A stretch of 64,000 nucleotides of DNA from Siniperca chuatsi (taxonomy: Eukaryota > Chordata > Actinopteri > Centrarchiformes > Sinipercidae): contig NC_058064.1 in assembly GCF_020085105.1 (NCBI RefSeq), positions 16,286,501-16,350,500 on the forward strand, read 5' to 3'. Position numbers and translations under genes: made by a program. The notes under the pieces are model-generated. The model was not told the DNA's origin and made no database searches. It saw nothing but the letters and a program-made list of their open reading frames with translations. Shown here one piece after another: positions 12,101 to 27,320 of this stretch (position 1 is its first letter; the number at the start of each line of letters is the position of its first letter).

Positions 12101-15100
12101 AAAACTCAAACTGGTCTTGTGTCGTTTACCTCCTTTTACAGAAGAGCAGACAGATAAATGAGCTGAAGTCTACAGTGGAGGAATACTCCTCCATCACAGA
12201 GGTCAGTGTGTTAAACTTCACATCATATTATTTCAGTTTCTATGCATCAACAACCCCCACTAGTTTCTCATAGATGCTCTTTTACTGCTTTCGCATGTAG
12301 CTGATCTCTTCGCTTGCTTTTGCCTCTTGGCAATGCAGCCATTTTATATGCTCCTTTATATGCTTAGAAACCATGTGGTCTGCTTCCACCAATTTTTATT
12401 ATTATTATTATTATTATTATTTATTTATTTTTTTTTAGTTTAAATGAATTTGCAGAAAATCAAGCAGTGGTTTCGCCTGATTTCCTGTGTGCAGCAATGG
12501 AAAAATCTTGTTTGGAAAAATAACTTAATTTCTGAAGCTAAATTATATATACAAATATTATAGTGATATTCTAATTTAACACAGGCAAAATATCACTTTA
12601 GTCAGCACTTTTAGTGTACAGGCAATTATTTGCTGTGTCCAGTGTGCTGGTAAAATTATCAGCATGTGCGAGATTGTGGAGACCGACCGTGGGAATTGAA
12701 TCACCTGCTGTCCTTCCACACACAGGTCTTGCAGTCGACAGGTTTGTTCTAGTGGAGAAAGGGTAGGCAATGTAGTTGACCTCGAAATAACTGGATGGGA
12801 TGGACTGAGTCAGGTTGGTTTCTCTGTTGTTGATTCCAGCTGCTGAGGGCAGACAAGAGCAAGCTGGAGAACCAGATGCAGATGATGCACCCAGACCTGG
12901 CTGGGTAAGTGAACCAAGAATAACCTGAGAGTGAAGTGGTTGGAGATATTAAGGGTTGATGGACTACTAAGAAAGTAGACATTAGTCACCTTTTTATTTT
13001 TTCACACTATTAATGTATGGAAGAGAAACCTTCTGCGCCACAAACTGTATCTTTATAAAAAAAACAATTTGAGTTTTGCATGTTGTGCTCTTTAACTTTG
13101 GGAAAGATTTGTCCATTACTGCCATTTCTAATTAATGTCTTTGTTTGTAACTTGTTTGCACCCCACCTCTCCACCCCCGTCCTCCTGTGTCTCACAGGGC
13201 CGGCCTGTCCCTGTCGGCGGCCTACAGGTTGAACCAGAGCAGCTCAGGATCCCTGCAGACAGAACTGGCTCTGGCACAGTCACCACTGGAGGTCAGCACT
13301 CCCTTACACTCTTTTTTATTTGCTCACCTTTTCTATCATGCTCTCTATTTTTTTTCTCTCTCATTCTCCTATCTCTTATTCACCTGTTCCTCCTTCTCTC
13401 ATTTTGTCTTACATTCTGACATTTATTCTCCTTGCTCTGTACACACGGTTTCAGTCTCTGGTCTTCTTTGTAGCAGCCACACTGTTATACAGATAGAGCA
13501 TTCACACCGACCAACCACTTTAACAGTCACAGCTAGTTTTGGCAAGGTTATGTAATCCCACCTTATAGTGCCTCTGCTCCCAGCTGCACTTCAGAGAAGT
13601 TTTGACTACAGGCAGGCGATTCATCTCTGAAGCTTTTTCTTCACAAACTGTAGGCAGCATTCACATGCTGTGTACTTGGCACAGTCTAGCCCCTCTGTAA
13701 TAATTAGACTGATGGTAACTGTTTTAGTTCCTTTTTTATGTTTGTTTAAATGTATTGCTATCTGCTGCAGGCCCCCCATGGAGTTGACCATTTGTCCACC
13801 ACTATGAGCTTTGCCTCCCCGCTGGATGAGACGCTGGACAGGGAGGTGTTGCTGATGCTGCAGGGACCCAGCCCTGAACACATGGCTCTGGAGTTCAAGA
13901 GCCTCCTGAATAAACTGGTAACCAAGTGTGGTTTGCTTGTACCATAACATGGTTACTTTTGAGACTTGACTAAACTTTAATAATTGACTTGGAATCACAA
14001 GAAACTCAAGCCTGTTGTGTTGGAGTAACTGTTGAGGTTCACTAAGAGGTGATTAAATTTTAGTCAAATTCATTTACTATCAGGTTAAGATTGCTTAGGC
14101 TCTCATATGAGCTTAAACCAATATGTGTCTAATGTGCATATTGTTTTCAGTTCTTAACTTTCCGTCTGTAAAGTATTTCCATCTCACAATATGCTTCCTC
14201 TTTATGTCTCTCAGAAAAGGGATTTCAGAGAAGAAACCAACTCTGTCTTGTCTACAGTTAGAGGCTTGCTGGATGACCACGCACAGCCAGGGGGCATCAC
14301 AGATACCAGTCTCCAGGTCAGATACACTCACACACGCCAGACATATTTGAATTTGGTGTTCACTGTGAGACTACCTACGGCACTTGATGTAAGCTTAAGA
14401 AAAGTTGCGGGTTCACAGTGTACTGCAGTGTTGGTGCCTGTATGCGTTCCTAAATGTTGCATGCATATGCGTACGTGTTGAAAAGCGCCGTCTCAGTGCT
14501 GTTTTTTAATATATGAATCATGAAATTATGTAACGTGGTCGCTATCTTCCTCTCCCTCCACCTGTTGCTCCCTTTTTCTATCTATCACTGTCTATCTGCT
14601 CTTTCTCTCTTTCCCACCCACTATCTCTCCTCTCTAGAGATCTCACTTATATAACTCTCCAACAGACCCCATCCAGGCAGTGCTATTTAGTTGGTGTGTT
14701 GTACCATGAACACAACCCACTCCCCTCCTCCCTCACTCCAACTTTCTGTATCTCTCTGTCTCTCTTTCCCCCCTCCTCCTGCAGTGTTGCCACTCTGCAT
14801 TCATTAGCCACGTACTGCCATACAGTAAACATACCAAATGAGACAGAAATCATTAGTGGAGCAGAGCTGTACCAGTACAAGTGTGTTCTCTGTTGGTTCT
14901 TCAGTCTGCTGGCTGACATTGAAAGATTTTGTGTCAGTTAAGTGTCAGAACTTTTTGGAGGCATTAAAGACACGCAGCTATTCAGGCTGTGCGGCAGCCT
15001 GCGGCCTTTCACCGTAGTGAGAGGCTGACCCCTCGGCCTTGTCTTCCCACAGACCGTGCAGGCAGAGCTGGACGCGAGGAGGGCAGACTGGGCCCTCAGC

Positions 15101-18100
15101 CTGGACCAATTGGCTCAGTACACAGACTCGGTGGAGAAGGAGCTGATCAAAATGGCCAGTAACATGAGGAGGTCCCGCACTGAGATCCTGCACCTTTCAG
15201 TCAGGTGAGCAAATCTTTGGCTGTGTATGTGAAAATCAGAGGGCAGTCGAAAGAAATGTGCGAGTTGCTGAATGCTGAAGTGAGTGATGTTGTTTTGAGA
15301 ATTTCGTATGAGAGCAGAGGAGGCTGAAAGAAAAATACCAGAGGAAGATGGAAGAGAATATATTTGCAGTGGATCTTGGGCTGGCTAAGACAACTTGACT
15401 GTAAGGTAGGAAAACATTTCTTTGAGGTGGAGTTGTGCAGCAGTGATTTCATTGGTTGAATTAAACCCTAGTAGGCAGAGCTAAAGAATTAATTTTCTGG
15501 CTAAGTAAGGTAATACTGACGCCACTAAAGAAGACATTAGTAAGAGTACTAGAAGCTGATTAAATCTAGCAGTGTAATTACTAACAGAAAAAAAATGCAG
15601 TCTAGGCATAATGAGCTATCAAGGTTAGCTGGTTAGCCTAGCTGACCTTCCAAGTCCATACAAGCCTATAGTTGTCTCTAAGACTGTCAGGGTGCTTGCG
15701 GAGCTTCCAGGATCTTAAATGCCACATTGTCTTGAATGACCAGAGCTAAAGAGGATTTTATGCAACCAATTAAGTTATTTCTGCCATTAGAGGAGATCTG
15801 CCTGTCAGAAGTCAATATTTCTAAAACTCTACATAAATAACACTCTGCTCTCTAGTACTCTGTCTCAGTTGGTCAGTCAGTTATGCTGAGTGGGGGAAAG
15901 ACCTGTCAATCATCCTGACCTCATTGACCCCAAGGGCCCGCCTCACTGGGCCTGGGCCAATTCTGGACTTCATTCTGACTCTTTGTGGATGGGTTTGCCG
16001 TATGTGTGTGTCTGTTTGTATGTGTGTTCATGGAGACGGCCATCCCCTTCAGATATATAACAGAGCTAGTGTGGTACAGTATCAGACCACAGAGGGAGAA
16101 CGGGTCAGGCTGTCCAGCTGGGATTTACTGGTGCTCAGTTGCCAGGGTAAACTCAGTAACTTTAATATTGTTTTGGAGAAAAGAAAACTGAAGAGGGCTG
16201 CCCTGTAGTGTCTGGGCTAATACAGACTGTTCAGAGTAAGATTGGACTATAAGACAGGGCTAGGATCAGGGTTTCGTCAAAGAACACATTTGATGTTCTG
16301 TGTGTAGTCTGAGATCAGAGGGTTGGGCTGGGACTGGATCTACAAACCCTGAAGTGAAGAAACCAATACTGGGCCAGTCAGAGAACTGGCGCTGGTCACC
16401 CTGGGCAACAGAATGGGACACTGCATGGGCCTGCGGATTGGGTACAGTATGTTCACTGTACTGTCCTCTAGGATCTTTGTGCATGTGTTTTTCTATCTGT
16501 CTGGACAGTTAAGTGCCTTGCTAATTTGCTTTTTGTTTCTTCCACATTTCTCTTGAAAAATGAATAATCCCTCAGCTGCTTATAAATAATAGGATTTTGT
16601 GTCATTGCACGCAGGGTGCAGGAGCAGGAGAACCAGAAGCGGCAGCTGTGTGAGGAGCTGGAGCAGCTAAAGACACCTCAGGACAGCAGAGAGGCCTCAT
16701 GCCAGACACCTGCACCAGAGGAAGAGGTCAGAGAGGAAGGGAGGAAGGGCGGGCTGGATCATGGGGCTTAAATCTACAAACCTATATTTAATAAACAGCA
16801 GCAGCTACTTGCTTCCACCATTCTCAGAAGTAATCTTTTAATCTTAATCAGGATATGTTTTTAGAATACTCAATGAAATGTGTCACCTACACTGTATAAA
16901 TGTTGGTTGACATGAAAGTCATATTGGGTTTGGAATACATTCAACTTTGATAATTTACATGCATGTGTTTTTGTATGTATTAACATTCAGTTACCACAAT
17001 AGAAGGACATTGGAGGGTTTGCTTGGAGAGCAGTGACAGAACTCATACTGTATTCAGACAGATGGAGTATCTGGTAGAAGAGAGCTGAGTGCGAGTTGGC
17101 GGCTGAAGTGGACATGTGCGCCCCCCCACACACACACACACACACACCTACGCACTGCTCCTCGCACAAAATACAGATGCACGCTTGAAGATTTCCATTA
17201 CAGCACCATTGGTTTTACTGCAAAATATGATGAACTTGGTGCTGAGGTAGACAGGTTTGCACACAGTAACCAAGTGCTTTGACAAATTATGCAGTTCTCA
17301 CTTTTTTTTTTACACAATTATGTATTCAGTATAGCTCTGGATCAGGGAACAGCCACTCAACAAAAAGAACCGTATTAAAAAGAAACGATCATCTATGAGC
17401 TCTGCCATGTTTGACAGATTTGTTAATAAGTGGTCTTTGCTGAGATTTTTCTGCACAGATTTTCCAGAAATCACTTGTCAATCAGTGTGTCCAGTACTGT
17501 CATCTTTTTTTCAGGGATATCTGTTGGAAAAGTTTGACCTTTTAACAGTGGTGCTCTTCTTATTTATGATGGCTGTCACTGCTCAACTTCAGCCTCATCA
17601 CCTCCAGTCCTCCAGTTGGATTTTGCCACAGTGGGATTTATTACAGTCAGGCTTTGTCTGGTTTTTGTGCATCTCACTCTTGCATTTTTTATGGAGACCG
17701 TGTCTTTCTCTTTCTTTCTTTTTTTAGCCTGGAGATGACTTGGACTGGGATGAGGAGTTTGCCCTTCAAGACTTCCTGAAGAACGAGTTAGCGGAGAGGA
17801 ATTGCAGAGAACAGGGCAGGCGAACGGACAGGAGGCCTGAGAAGACGGCGGATAAATTAACAGACAGAGGTGAAGAGGAAGATGGGGAGGAGAGATGGAC
17901 GGTGGTGGACACAGCAGGAGAGGGAGAAGTGAGGGACACGTCCACTCCTCTGTCTGCCCTCTCTGGGGAGGTCCAGCGTGGGCACGGTGCAGCAGGAGAG
18001 GGTCAAGGTGAGTGGGGACACCAATGAGGACATAACGATCACCAGTCAACATCACAACCAACACTTCAACTGCTAAGCGATTATTCTAACTTTTTTTTTG

Positions 18101-21100
18101 TCCAATGGTATGTAACTTGGTGAAATTCTGACAAAAATGATAAAAATCCAGTTTTAAGAAATATTTTATGTAGTAGCTTAATAGACTATATCATGTAGAT
18201 TTTGATTTATTCATAGAGGACCACTAAATGTAATAACACTGGTATACTTCATGTAGCTATTCATTTTGAAATGGCTTTCAACAGATGACATTTTCTGAGT
18301 TTATCTCAGTAAAGGTTGAGAACTTTGAGGAGTCTTCCTTGAGCCTTTAAAACACAGTATACACCAGAATTAGCCCAGGGCTAACTGGAACCTCATATAT
18401 CCAAGCCAAATAGGGCAAAATATAGTTTAGTTTAATATTTGTGTAACCCCATTCTGACCCCTGCTCACCCTGTTCCTAGCTCTGGATCCAACTCAGTACG
18501 ATTAACAGTAGAAATAAGCCTCATGCAACAAGAATGTGAGCTAATACATCCTGCGTCTTCTTAGCATAACAATATTAAAACCATAGTTTGAATGTGAAAT
18601 TAATGGTTATTGAAACTAAACACTTTATTACATTCAAACAACTGCAGCTTAATTGTGCTGATGGTGGATGATGGAATAATGTAATTCCTTTCTGTCTGTA
18701 TATATGCTATTTTAGCTACTTGAGCACATGTGTGGATGTTGCAGTAAATGGCAAAACAAAGGCAAACTACAATTTTATCCACAATAGCTCTAGATTAGAT
18801 ATGTATTTATTAATGCTTAAATTGCACTTGTCTGTCTCTTGCTAACCTTACAGGAATTGATTTCTGTCTTACAGACTCAGTTATTGTCTTTGAGTGTTGG
18901 TGTGTGTGTGTGAGAGAGAGAGAGTGGATTATCCTTCTGTAATCCATGGGAGTCACAGGGCACTCAGCCACCCTTGAAGCACCAGTACAGTACAGTACAC
19001 ACACACTCACTGTAAGGATACACACACTGAGGCCCTTGGAAGCAGACCCCTGCCTTCTATGGTTGTTGTGGCCCTGGTCTTATAAAGGTTGTGTGTGTGT
19101 GCGCAGGTGTCTACAGAGTATATGAAATCCTCTCTTCCTCAAGGTCCTTGTATGGCCAATGTACGACTGGTCTGAGGCCACGAAGTGAGCTCAGTAATCC
19201 CCCATTCCTCTGCCTGCATGAGCGGCTGGCAGGCAGAGAGACAGAAAACTAGAGTGAATGTGGTCATTAATGCCACCTTAGCCATGCATGGTATTTTAAC
19301 CTCTCTGCCCCTCCCTCAGCGCAGTTCCTTGCATAATAGACAGTCTGACCTTTTATGGTAAAAGGTGGGGTTGCTTTTGTGGATGGCTATTAACCCCTGT
19401 AGACGAATTGAACAATGGTTTGGATATTTGATGATCAGCTTCTTTGTTTTGTCCTTTTTTCTGCCTCCTCTTTCCTCCTTTCATTTTTTCCTGAGTGGTA
19501 TTTTATTTTTCTCTTCTTCTCTTTCTGTTACAGACTCGGCAGCCTGCACTGAGTCAGAGCCAGAAGTGAACTGTCAATCTTTGCAGGTAAATTGAATTGT
19601 GAAAATTTCCTTCCTATTTCCTATACCTTAGGTATATGTATTGTACAAGATGCTCACCATGTTTGGGATTGTGCCTTGATGTAACCTTTGTGTATTATCC
19701 TTTTAACTACTTAATATTTTCCTGAATATTTTCTTAAAATAGCACAAAATTGATAATAATTACCTTAAAGTTCAGCCATTAATTACTGAAATATTTAACT
19801 TGTCTGTTATTCAATGGGACATTCTGCATCCCTTAAAACATTGACTAGTAAACTTAAGAAAACCTAATTTCTTTCAATTGCTGGATGTAGCATTTCAGAG
19901 TAAATTCATCTTGAGCTAAAGATGAGTAGTTCATTCTTTTTTAAACAAGTCTTTAAAATATATAAATATAGTAATAATTAAATACAGCCAAACAGAATGT
20001 AACTTTCAAGCATCTTTCAATCTCTGCAAGCCACATGTCCAAATTAGTTTGTGATGGCTCACATATGATTATCAGAGGAAAACTCCACTTTTGACCTTGT
20101 GAAAACCCATGTGCTGGTAGCTTAGTGTAGTGATTTTCAGGAATTATGAAAACTTCCTTGTTTAGGATCAGGTTCCCTTTCAACAAACAGTTTTGTATCT
20201 CCCTTGATTTTAAAAATGTATGTTCAATGAAAACCTCATTCCACATCAGTCATTTTTAAGCTTTGTCCATTATCTTAAATGGGCTGTAATAATGTAATGG
20301 CCTTTAGGGAAAACTTTTGTTTGACACGCAAAAAACAATGTTGAGGAAAGATTTCAACAGTAGCTTCAGAACACTTACATTTTGTTGGATTAATTTCGGC
20401 TGGGCTGCACTGTAAAGAGTGTAAAATACAGAGGAGGAGAGACTTCCACCAAACCACAGCATTGTCGAGGTTACAGATGAGGAGAAGTGACTGACAGTTT
20501 GTTGGTTCGAATTTCCACATCTGCTTAGAAAATGTGGGTTGTTTGTTTCTCCACCCTGAACAACTACTGCTGAGGTGCTCCTGAGCAAGACACTGAATCC
20601 CAACCTGCTCAGAGGCCAATAATAGATAACTGTAGTTGTACTGGGCAGCTACCAGATGTGTGACAGGTGTGTAACTGTGTCAGCAGGAGGCAGGACAGTA
20701 ACAAAACGGATTTGGTTTAATACATTCTTTAAAGTTTTAACAGACAGATCTTTGCTGTTTCTTTGCAGTGGTGGGAAGGAAGTAGGACATTTAAAGTTAT
20801 GATTAACAACTTCAAGGGGGATTAGATCCATCTGTTTCTTTAAAATTACACTTTAAAGGACCATGTTTGGCTGTTGTGGCATATTTCAACCCATTAACTA
20901 CAAATTCTCAATACTTAATATTACAGACAAACCTTTCATTTCACTACTGTATGAAAACTAGCTTTAAACTTGCTGGAGATGAGATTCCTCCCAGTACACA
21001 TTTAGTCTTCCTTATGTTTTAGTCACATTTATCACCCTTTTTGTCACACAGCTACAAGCAGGGACTCTTTTGTAAACTCTTCCTGTTAGTGCGTTCAAGG

Positions 21101-24100
21101 ATGCTCTCTCATTCTTTTTCTCTTTCTGCCATTTGCCTACCAAATAGTTCCTCACATATCATTCACAGCGACTGCTCACAGGCAGCAGTTTGCATGCTTG
21201 TGGTGAGGCTGTCCGCTTCCTTATATAGAATGGCAGTGATTAAACTTTTCACACCTAGGTAAAAGAGAAAAGGACTTGCTGTTACTGGCAAAAAGAAGGG
21301 ATTATGCACCTGCATTTGAATAAAAATATATTCCAAATATATTCTGCAGCAAATAACGATACATGCTATACACTAAACTGCACATTCTGTAGCTATAATC
21401 TCAATGTCTTGTCACACTTTCTGATCTTGGGTGTTATGCATTCTACTCATTTGCACTCCTCAGTGCTTAATTAATTTCATGCTTGCAAGGTTTTTGAAAC
21501 TAATTTAAACACTCCATCATTGCTGCAGTTAGTATGATGTTTGCTTTTGAATTCCTATGAAGATGACAGTAATTGGGGGTCTTTCCAACAATCCATCACA
21601 GCTTGAATAGATGCTTTGTGTGGTCTGTCAGCTGATTTTGTTGACTTCTTATGCAATGTCTTCTCATCTGACAAAGATTTGTTTCTATTGACTGATTGTG
21701 GACCTGCTGTTTGGTACATGGTTAATGTGTGTTGCTTATTTGATCTTTTCACCCCTTGCCTTTTTCGAATATTTATCACTCTGTGTGTGTGTGTTTTTTT
21801 TTTTTTTTTTTAAGGAAGAGGCAGCAGTGCCATTGAGCACCCACTCACAAGCTGACAGCATTAAACACCCAGAGGCGGATGCTCTTCCTGATCTGTCCCA
21901 CTCAGAGAACAACAGTAAGATTTCTCCCTCACTCGCTCTCTCTAATTCACTCTCTATGTGGAGCACACACTATCTTTCTGTTTCACTTTCTTCTCCCCCT
22001 ACTGTCAGCTAGTTGCTCCACTGTGGGCATTTACAAGTTAACCAAGAGTGAGTAATTTCCTGACTCACTTGGTATGTTTGCTATTTGTTTAGCGGAGAGA
22101 AGACTGCAAGATAAAGGTCAAACTCTTTTAAATATCACAGTATGAACATTGTTTTTATTGATGTGTTTTTTTGGTAATCCAGAACTCCATAACTGATTTT
22201 GTAAAATCATGTACTTAGTATATGATACTACAAGCAGTAATGCCGTTACTATCATATGAAGACAGAGATTTTATTAACTGGATAAGTCAATTATTAATAT
22301 CTTTTGTGCTTACTAAGTGCTGCTTATTTTACTTTCCATATGAACTACATGGAGAAAGAAATGTTCTCAGATGTTCAAAAATGTTTTTAAATAGTTTTCC
22401 CACAACATTAAATAAAATATTAAAGCTAATGTATTCCATTTACATGCAGGTCACATTGAGCTAATGTTTTCTGGTGTTGTCAAATGCACCCTGGGAAATG
22501 TAGTAAATCCATTAGAGTAAATTACAACAGCTGATAACTCAACCTGCAATCCTGGAATGCAGTCATCATCACACATTGATGATACTTCACACCAAAAGTT
22601 TATTTATAGATTAACCCATTTTTCTCTTGTCTCAGCAGATGCAGAGTCTCATTCCTGTGGTCCAAACCAAAATCTGAGCAACTCACCAGAACAGAACAAA
22701 ACGGTCACACTTAGTAACACCCCTTCCACAGCAGCCGAGATGGTTCCTCCTGTCAGTACATCACCTGGACCAGATGAGACCATTACCCAGCATGAGAGGT
22801 GAATAAAGAAATAAATATTGTATATGATAGACTGGGCACATCAGAGTATTAGAATGCCTGTCTCCTTATGGAAATTCCAAATTATATAAAGTATTGCTGA
22901 GTGCATTTACATGGTTGTTGATATTCTGTTCGTGGGTATTTAAAAAAAAACAAAAACAAAACCCTCCTGCATTGCTGTCTGCAAGTGTGTCCTTTTTGGC
23001 ACTACCTGTAGGGGGCGGCAAAGTTGGGATTATTTTTTTTCATAGTGGCTTTAATCATACAGTACTTTTCATGTGTTAATTGCAGTAAAGATATTTATTC
23101 GACATCTTAGCATATTGTGAAACTGATTTGTTCTGGTCACTTCAAAAGAATGTAAAAATATAGGCAATTGAACCATGAAACAAATGTTTTCCCTTAATTT
23201 CTGCTGAGAGAGGGAGGGATCACTGTACACAGAGCAGTGGCTTTTTTTAAGGGTGACTCAGCAGGTCATTCTTCATATGCCCTCTGAATCATTCTTATTT
23301 CCCATGAGACATCGGATATGCATCTGACATAATAATGACTGGCAAAACAGGATTTTCTAAAACAGAGAATGCAACAGGGGAGTGCAAAAGACAAAGAACA
23401 GGAAGTTTACTCACCACAGATGATGCATCAGCTGGTGATTTGGCTGTTTTAATTGCAAGAATTACCTACTGAGATGGTTGATGTGGATGAGAAAAAAAAA
23501 ACATGCACAAACCTAAGCTGCAAAACAACCTTCTCTATTTTTGTGTTCTTAAAGTTTATTTTCGCCATCACACCTAAACAGGAACTTCAGCCACAGACAC
23601 ACCTGTTCCGTTTGTCTTTGGAAGGCCACAAAACTAATATTACCATATAGCCTCATCCAGCATCCTGACTAATTTATATAGCAGTATAAAATGACCCTGC
23701 TACATTTGAAGTTGAAGTGATGGGTGTTATCAGTAGTCAACGTTGAAGTCACCATTTTACTGAGTTTCATCATTTCCCTATGACTTGATCAACATTTGCT
23801 AGTCAAATTGGTGTTTTCTGGGCTGTGGGAGGGGTGTGCAGCCTAATTAGTACCTCTGCAGCCACGCTTTGCAGGGACACAGTCCACCTACAAAGACAAA
23901 GGCTGTTCCTCATCTCTCTAACTGTTTCATACTCTAACAATTGTGTCTCATTAGATAGCTAGAAAGTGTATCTATCTGTATAAATCAAGAATGAGAAAAT
24001 GGATAGTGCTTGACTGTTGACCTTTCACCTGTGGTTAGCACCCAGCCAACCAGTGAGGACACAGGAGAAGAAGAGAAAGAAGGCGAGGTAGACTTGAGCG

Positions 24101-27100
24101 CAGGAGCCATGAGCCGCACTAAGGTTAGTAGCAGAGGGGAACTGTTTTAATGCATAAGGGAATACAACTTCCTCTGTTCTCTTCAGCACCGTCTCCCCAC
24201 TGCTTCCCCTTCCTCCTTTTGACCCTCTGTCTTTCTCTTTTTCTCTGCCACTTCATGTGTGTCTTAGCTGAGTGAGAGTAGGTGTGTTTTGAAGTGAGTG
24301 GGGTTCAGTGGGCAGGGCGGGGGCTGGCTTTCCTTCAGAAGGGCTGGTAGGGACAGGAGAGGGCAGGGGTGTAAAATTAAGGGAAAGGTCAGAAGACCAG
24401 GTGGCCATTATTCTACTGACCGCTCAAGCCAATGACTAACAGGATGGGTTATCAGCTTCCCTGAACTCTGTTGGCAAAGGAGGCAAGTACAAAATACTTA
24501 TGGCTAACTAAGGTGTACGGGTTAAAAAAGTGCTTTCATTATTGCTAAGTTTACTTCAATTTGAAATGCTTCAGATGTCTTAACAGTTGGACGTTGGGCT
24601 TCACAAAAGACAATAAAAAAGGAAGATATCAATTCAAAGCAGATCATCAATTAAGAGACGGTTGAAATGGGGTAATTTAATAGTGCTGTATGAATGTTTT
24701 ATACAGCACTATTAAAATACCCATCGCAATCTCCCCGAACACAAAACAACAACAACAAAGATATTCAAGTTAGAATGATATCAAACAGAGAAATGTTCAC
24801 ACTTGAGAAGCTGAAACAGTGAACATTTGGCATCTTTGCTTGATGTCTTACACGATTAATTTAATATCAAAATTGTTGTCAGTTAGTTTTGCTTTTACAA
24901 GCAGTTATATAAAAGTAGAATAATTTATCAAGAAGATGATTGCCCATTAGCAAAAGCCTGGACACAATGGATCTTCACCGTATGTTTTGTCTTTCTGTTA
25001 TGATGAGTTCCTTTGATGCATGGTCTATACACTAAGATTGCTTCATGGTAATTATGCCCAGCCTCAGAAGGGCTTGCAGTGTTTTCATGTTAGAACCAAG
25101 ACTCACGTGTTGTGATGCTGTTTCACCACAGTCTGCTGCTTTGCATCCTGCTGAGAGACCGATCAGCTTGGTTTATTTAGTCTCCCACCTGCTGGTGGCA
25201 TGCTGGACTGCCTCCCTGCTGAGAGATAGTCTGTGGGGAGCCAAGGAAGGCAGGCTTTGACACTGCGGGTGTGTTCAGTACGTCAATAAAATGCTGTTTT
25301 ACACTCGTAGAAGCCTGGTCAAGAAAGGCTTTTCAGTCAAATCCAAGTCCAATCCAACAATCAAGTCCTGGTTTTAATCGGCCAGCAAAGAGAAGGAGTT
25401 GAGTTTCAAAATCATTTGAATATGTTCAAACAGTAGTTTTACTTGTAAATGGAAGATATTTTCACAGGAATTTTCCCAATATTTATGTTGTGAGTAGGTT
25501 GTATAAGGTTCTATCAAATTGATAAAAATGTGCTGGATTTGAATGTGATACCAGTTAACGATTCATGCTGCTAAGAAATAAATGAGCAGCAGCCAGTTTT
25601 ATTATGCTTCACTGTTTTTTTGGATGTAAAATGACATTGAAGTCTCCTTGGGTTTTGTAGTCAGTGAAATGCTAAGGCAGCTCTCCTATTTTGAGCAGTG
25701 TCAAAACGGATATTATGCAGACTCATTACACAATATCTCATTGCATTGCTCTGAGCGCTCACCTTGCTTCATTGTGTATGTGTGTGTCCACACGACTGTA
25801 TGCACGCAGTCCGCCTCCACTACTTAGCACTGTGCCAGTGTTAACGTTTTCTCTAAGCACCCCTCTCAGCAACACACACACTCTCTGACAGAGCTGCAGG
25901 GCTCTCCATGAAGCTCCACATTATATAAGGAATCAGCCCAATCTTTCTCTTCGACACTCTGTACAGCTTAGATAGCATTTCACTGCCATGGGACAGGTAC
26001 GCTACATGTATGTGTGTTTCAATCATTGACCGTTTCATGTAATGTGGGGCAGAAAACTGTGCTGCAGGGCCACCTGTCTTTTTTTCTCACCCCCTCCCTC
26101 GTTCTCTGCATTTTACTTTTGTCCATCTCAGAGCCTGAGCCAGGACCAGTCGGCAGACAGATCAGCAGTGGAGGACAGGTGAGTGATTCACTGTCAACTG
26201 CTAGCTCAGGGAACCTTTTGAACTCACAGGGTTTTCACACTGCTTCACTATCCAACATCGGCAAAAACTCCTAAAGGCTAACAAAGAACTGTTGTCTCTG
26301 CATCATCTCTAAAAGCCAACTGTTTTTCTTTGGTAGAGACATTAAGGTTTAGATTTGTTTTTTGCAAATGCTATATTGTCTAAAGGTGCACTGTATGTGT
26401 GTTCCAGTGCATGTCTGCTACCTGTGTTGGTGGAAGAGGAGGAGAGTGTGCAGGACAGTACAGCCGAGGTTCCAACAGTAGCCGCCAGCATGGAAGGTAG
26501 GAAGAAAATCTGTGTGTATGAAGGAAACAAAGAGAGAAGCTGATATTTCTAAGCTGAATGTTTGTTTATGCCTTCTTACATCTACATGTAACTTTGACCA
26601 CCCACACACCAACTCTTCCTTCCAGGGACAGACCAGCTCACCAGCAGCAAAGTGACCACCTTCTTGGACAGCAGCTCTCCTCAGTCAGGATCATCCTTCA
26701 CACATGCCAGCCAATCAGGGAGCGGCATGGGCAGCATGACCTCTGACCCCTGCCAATTGGAGGATAGTGCAGCCAAAAAAGACTCCCTCCCCCTCTGTGG
26801 TAAAAACAAGAAGGAACTGGTAGGACCTGCTCTACTCCCACTTTGTTCTCAACTGACTGTTGGATCAGTAATTCCACATCACTGAGCGAGTTGATCACTG
26901 CTTTGTGTGGATCAGGGTTATTATACTGTTGTTTTTGCTATTGTATTACTTTTTCTTTTTGGCTGGCTGTCAAATTTTTATTATGCTTTGGTTTTCATTT
27001 AGGTCTGGTAGTAGATATAACAATGATTATGATGGAGATCAGAACAGTTTGCAGCAGGTGTTATGTAATACAACCAATATATCATTCAGTTGTTACCTAT

Positions 27101-27277
27101 TACACAAACAAGTTTAGAAATGTACAAGTTAGTTTTGTTTCAGTGTTATAATTTTTTCATAATGAATCATTTTTATAGTTAAATCTGTTTTGTGTTAAGT
27201 TTTTTAATGCTTAATTTTTTCAGTGACGAGATTGTGCCATTGGTATCTTGATTCAGCATGAAATGTTGTCTTTCCAG

Positions 27278-27320
<43 letters not shown>

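Noticed and set aside
17576..18064. 162-aa antisense open frame opposite lrmp exon 18
   Set aside because: Mirror of the Glu/Gly-rich exon on the other strand, plus adjoining intron.
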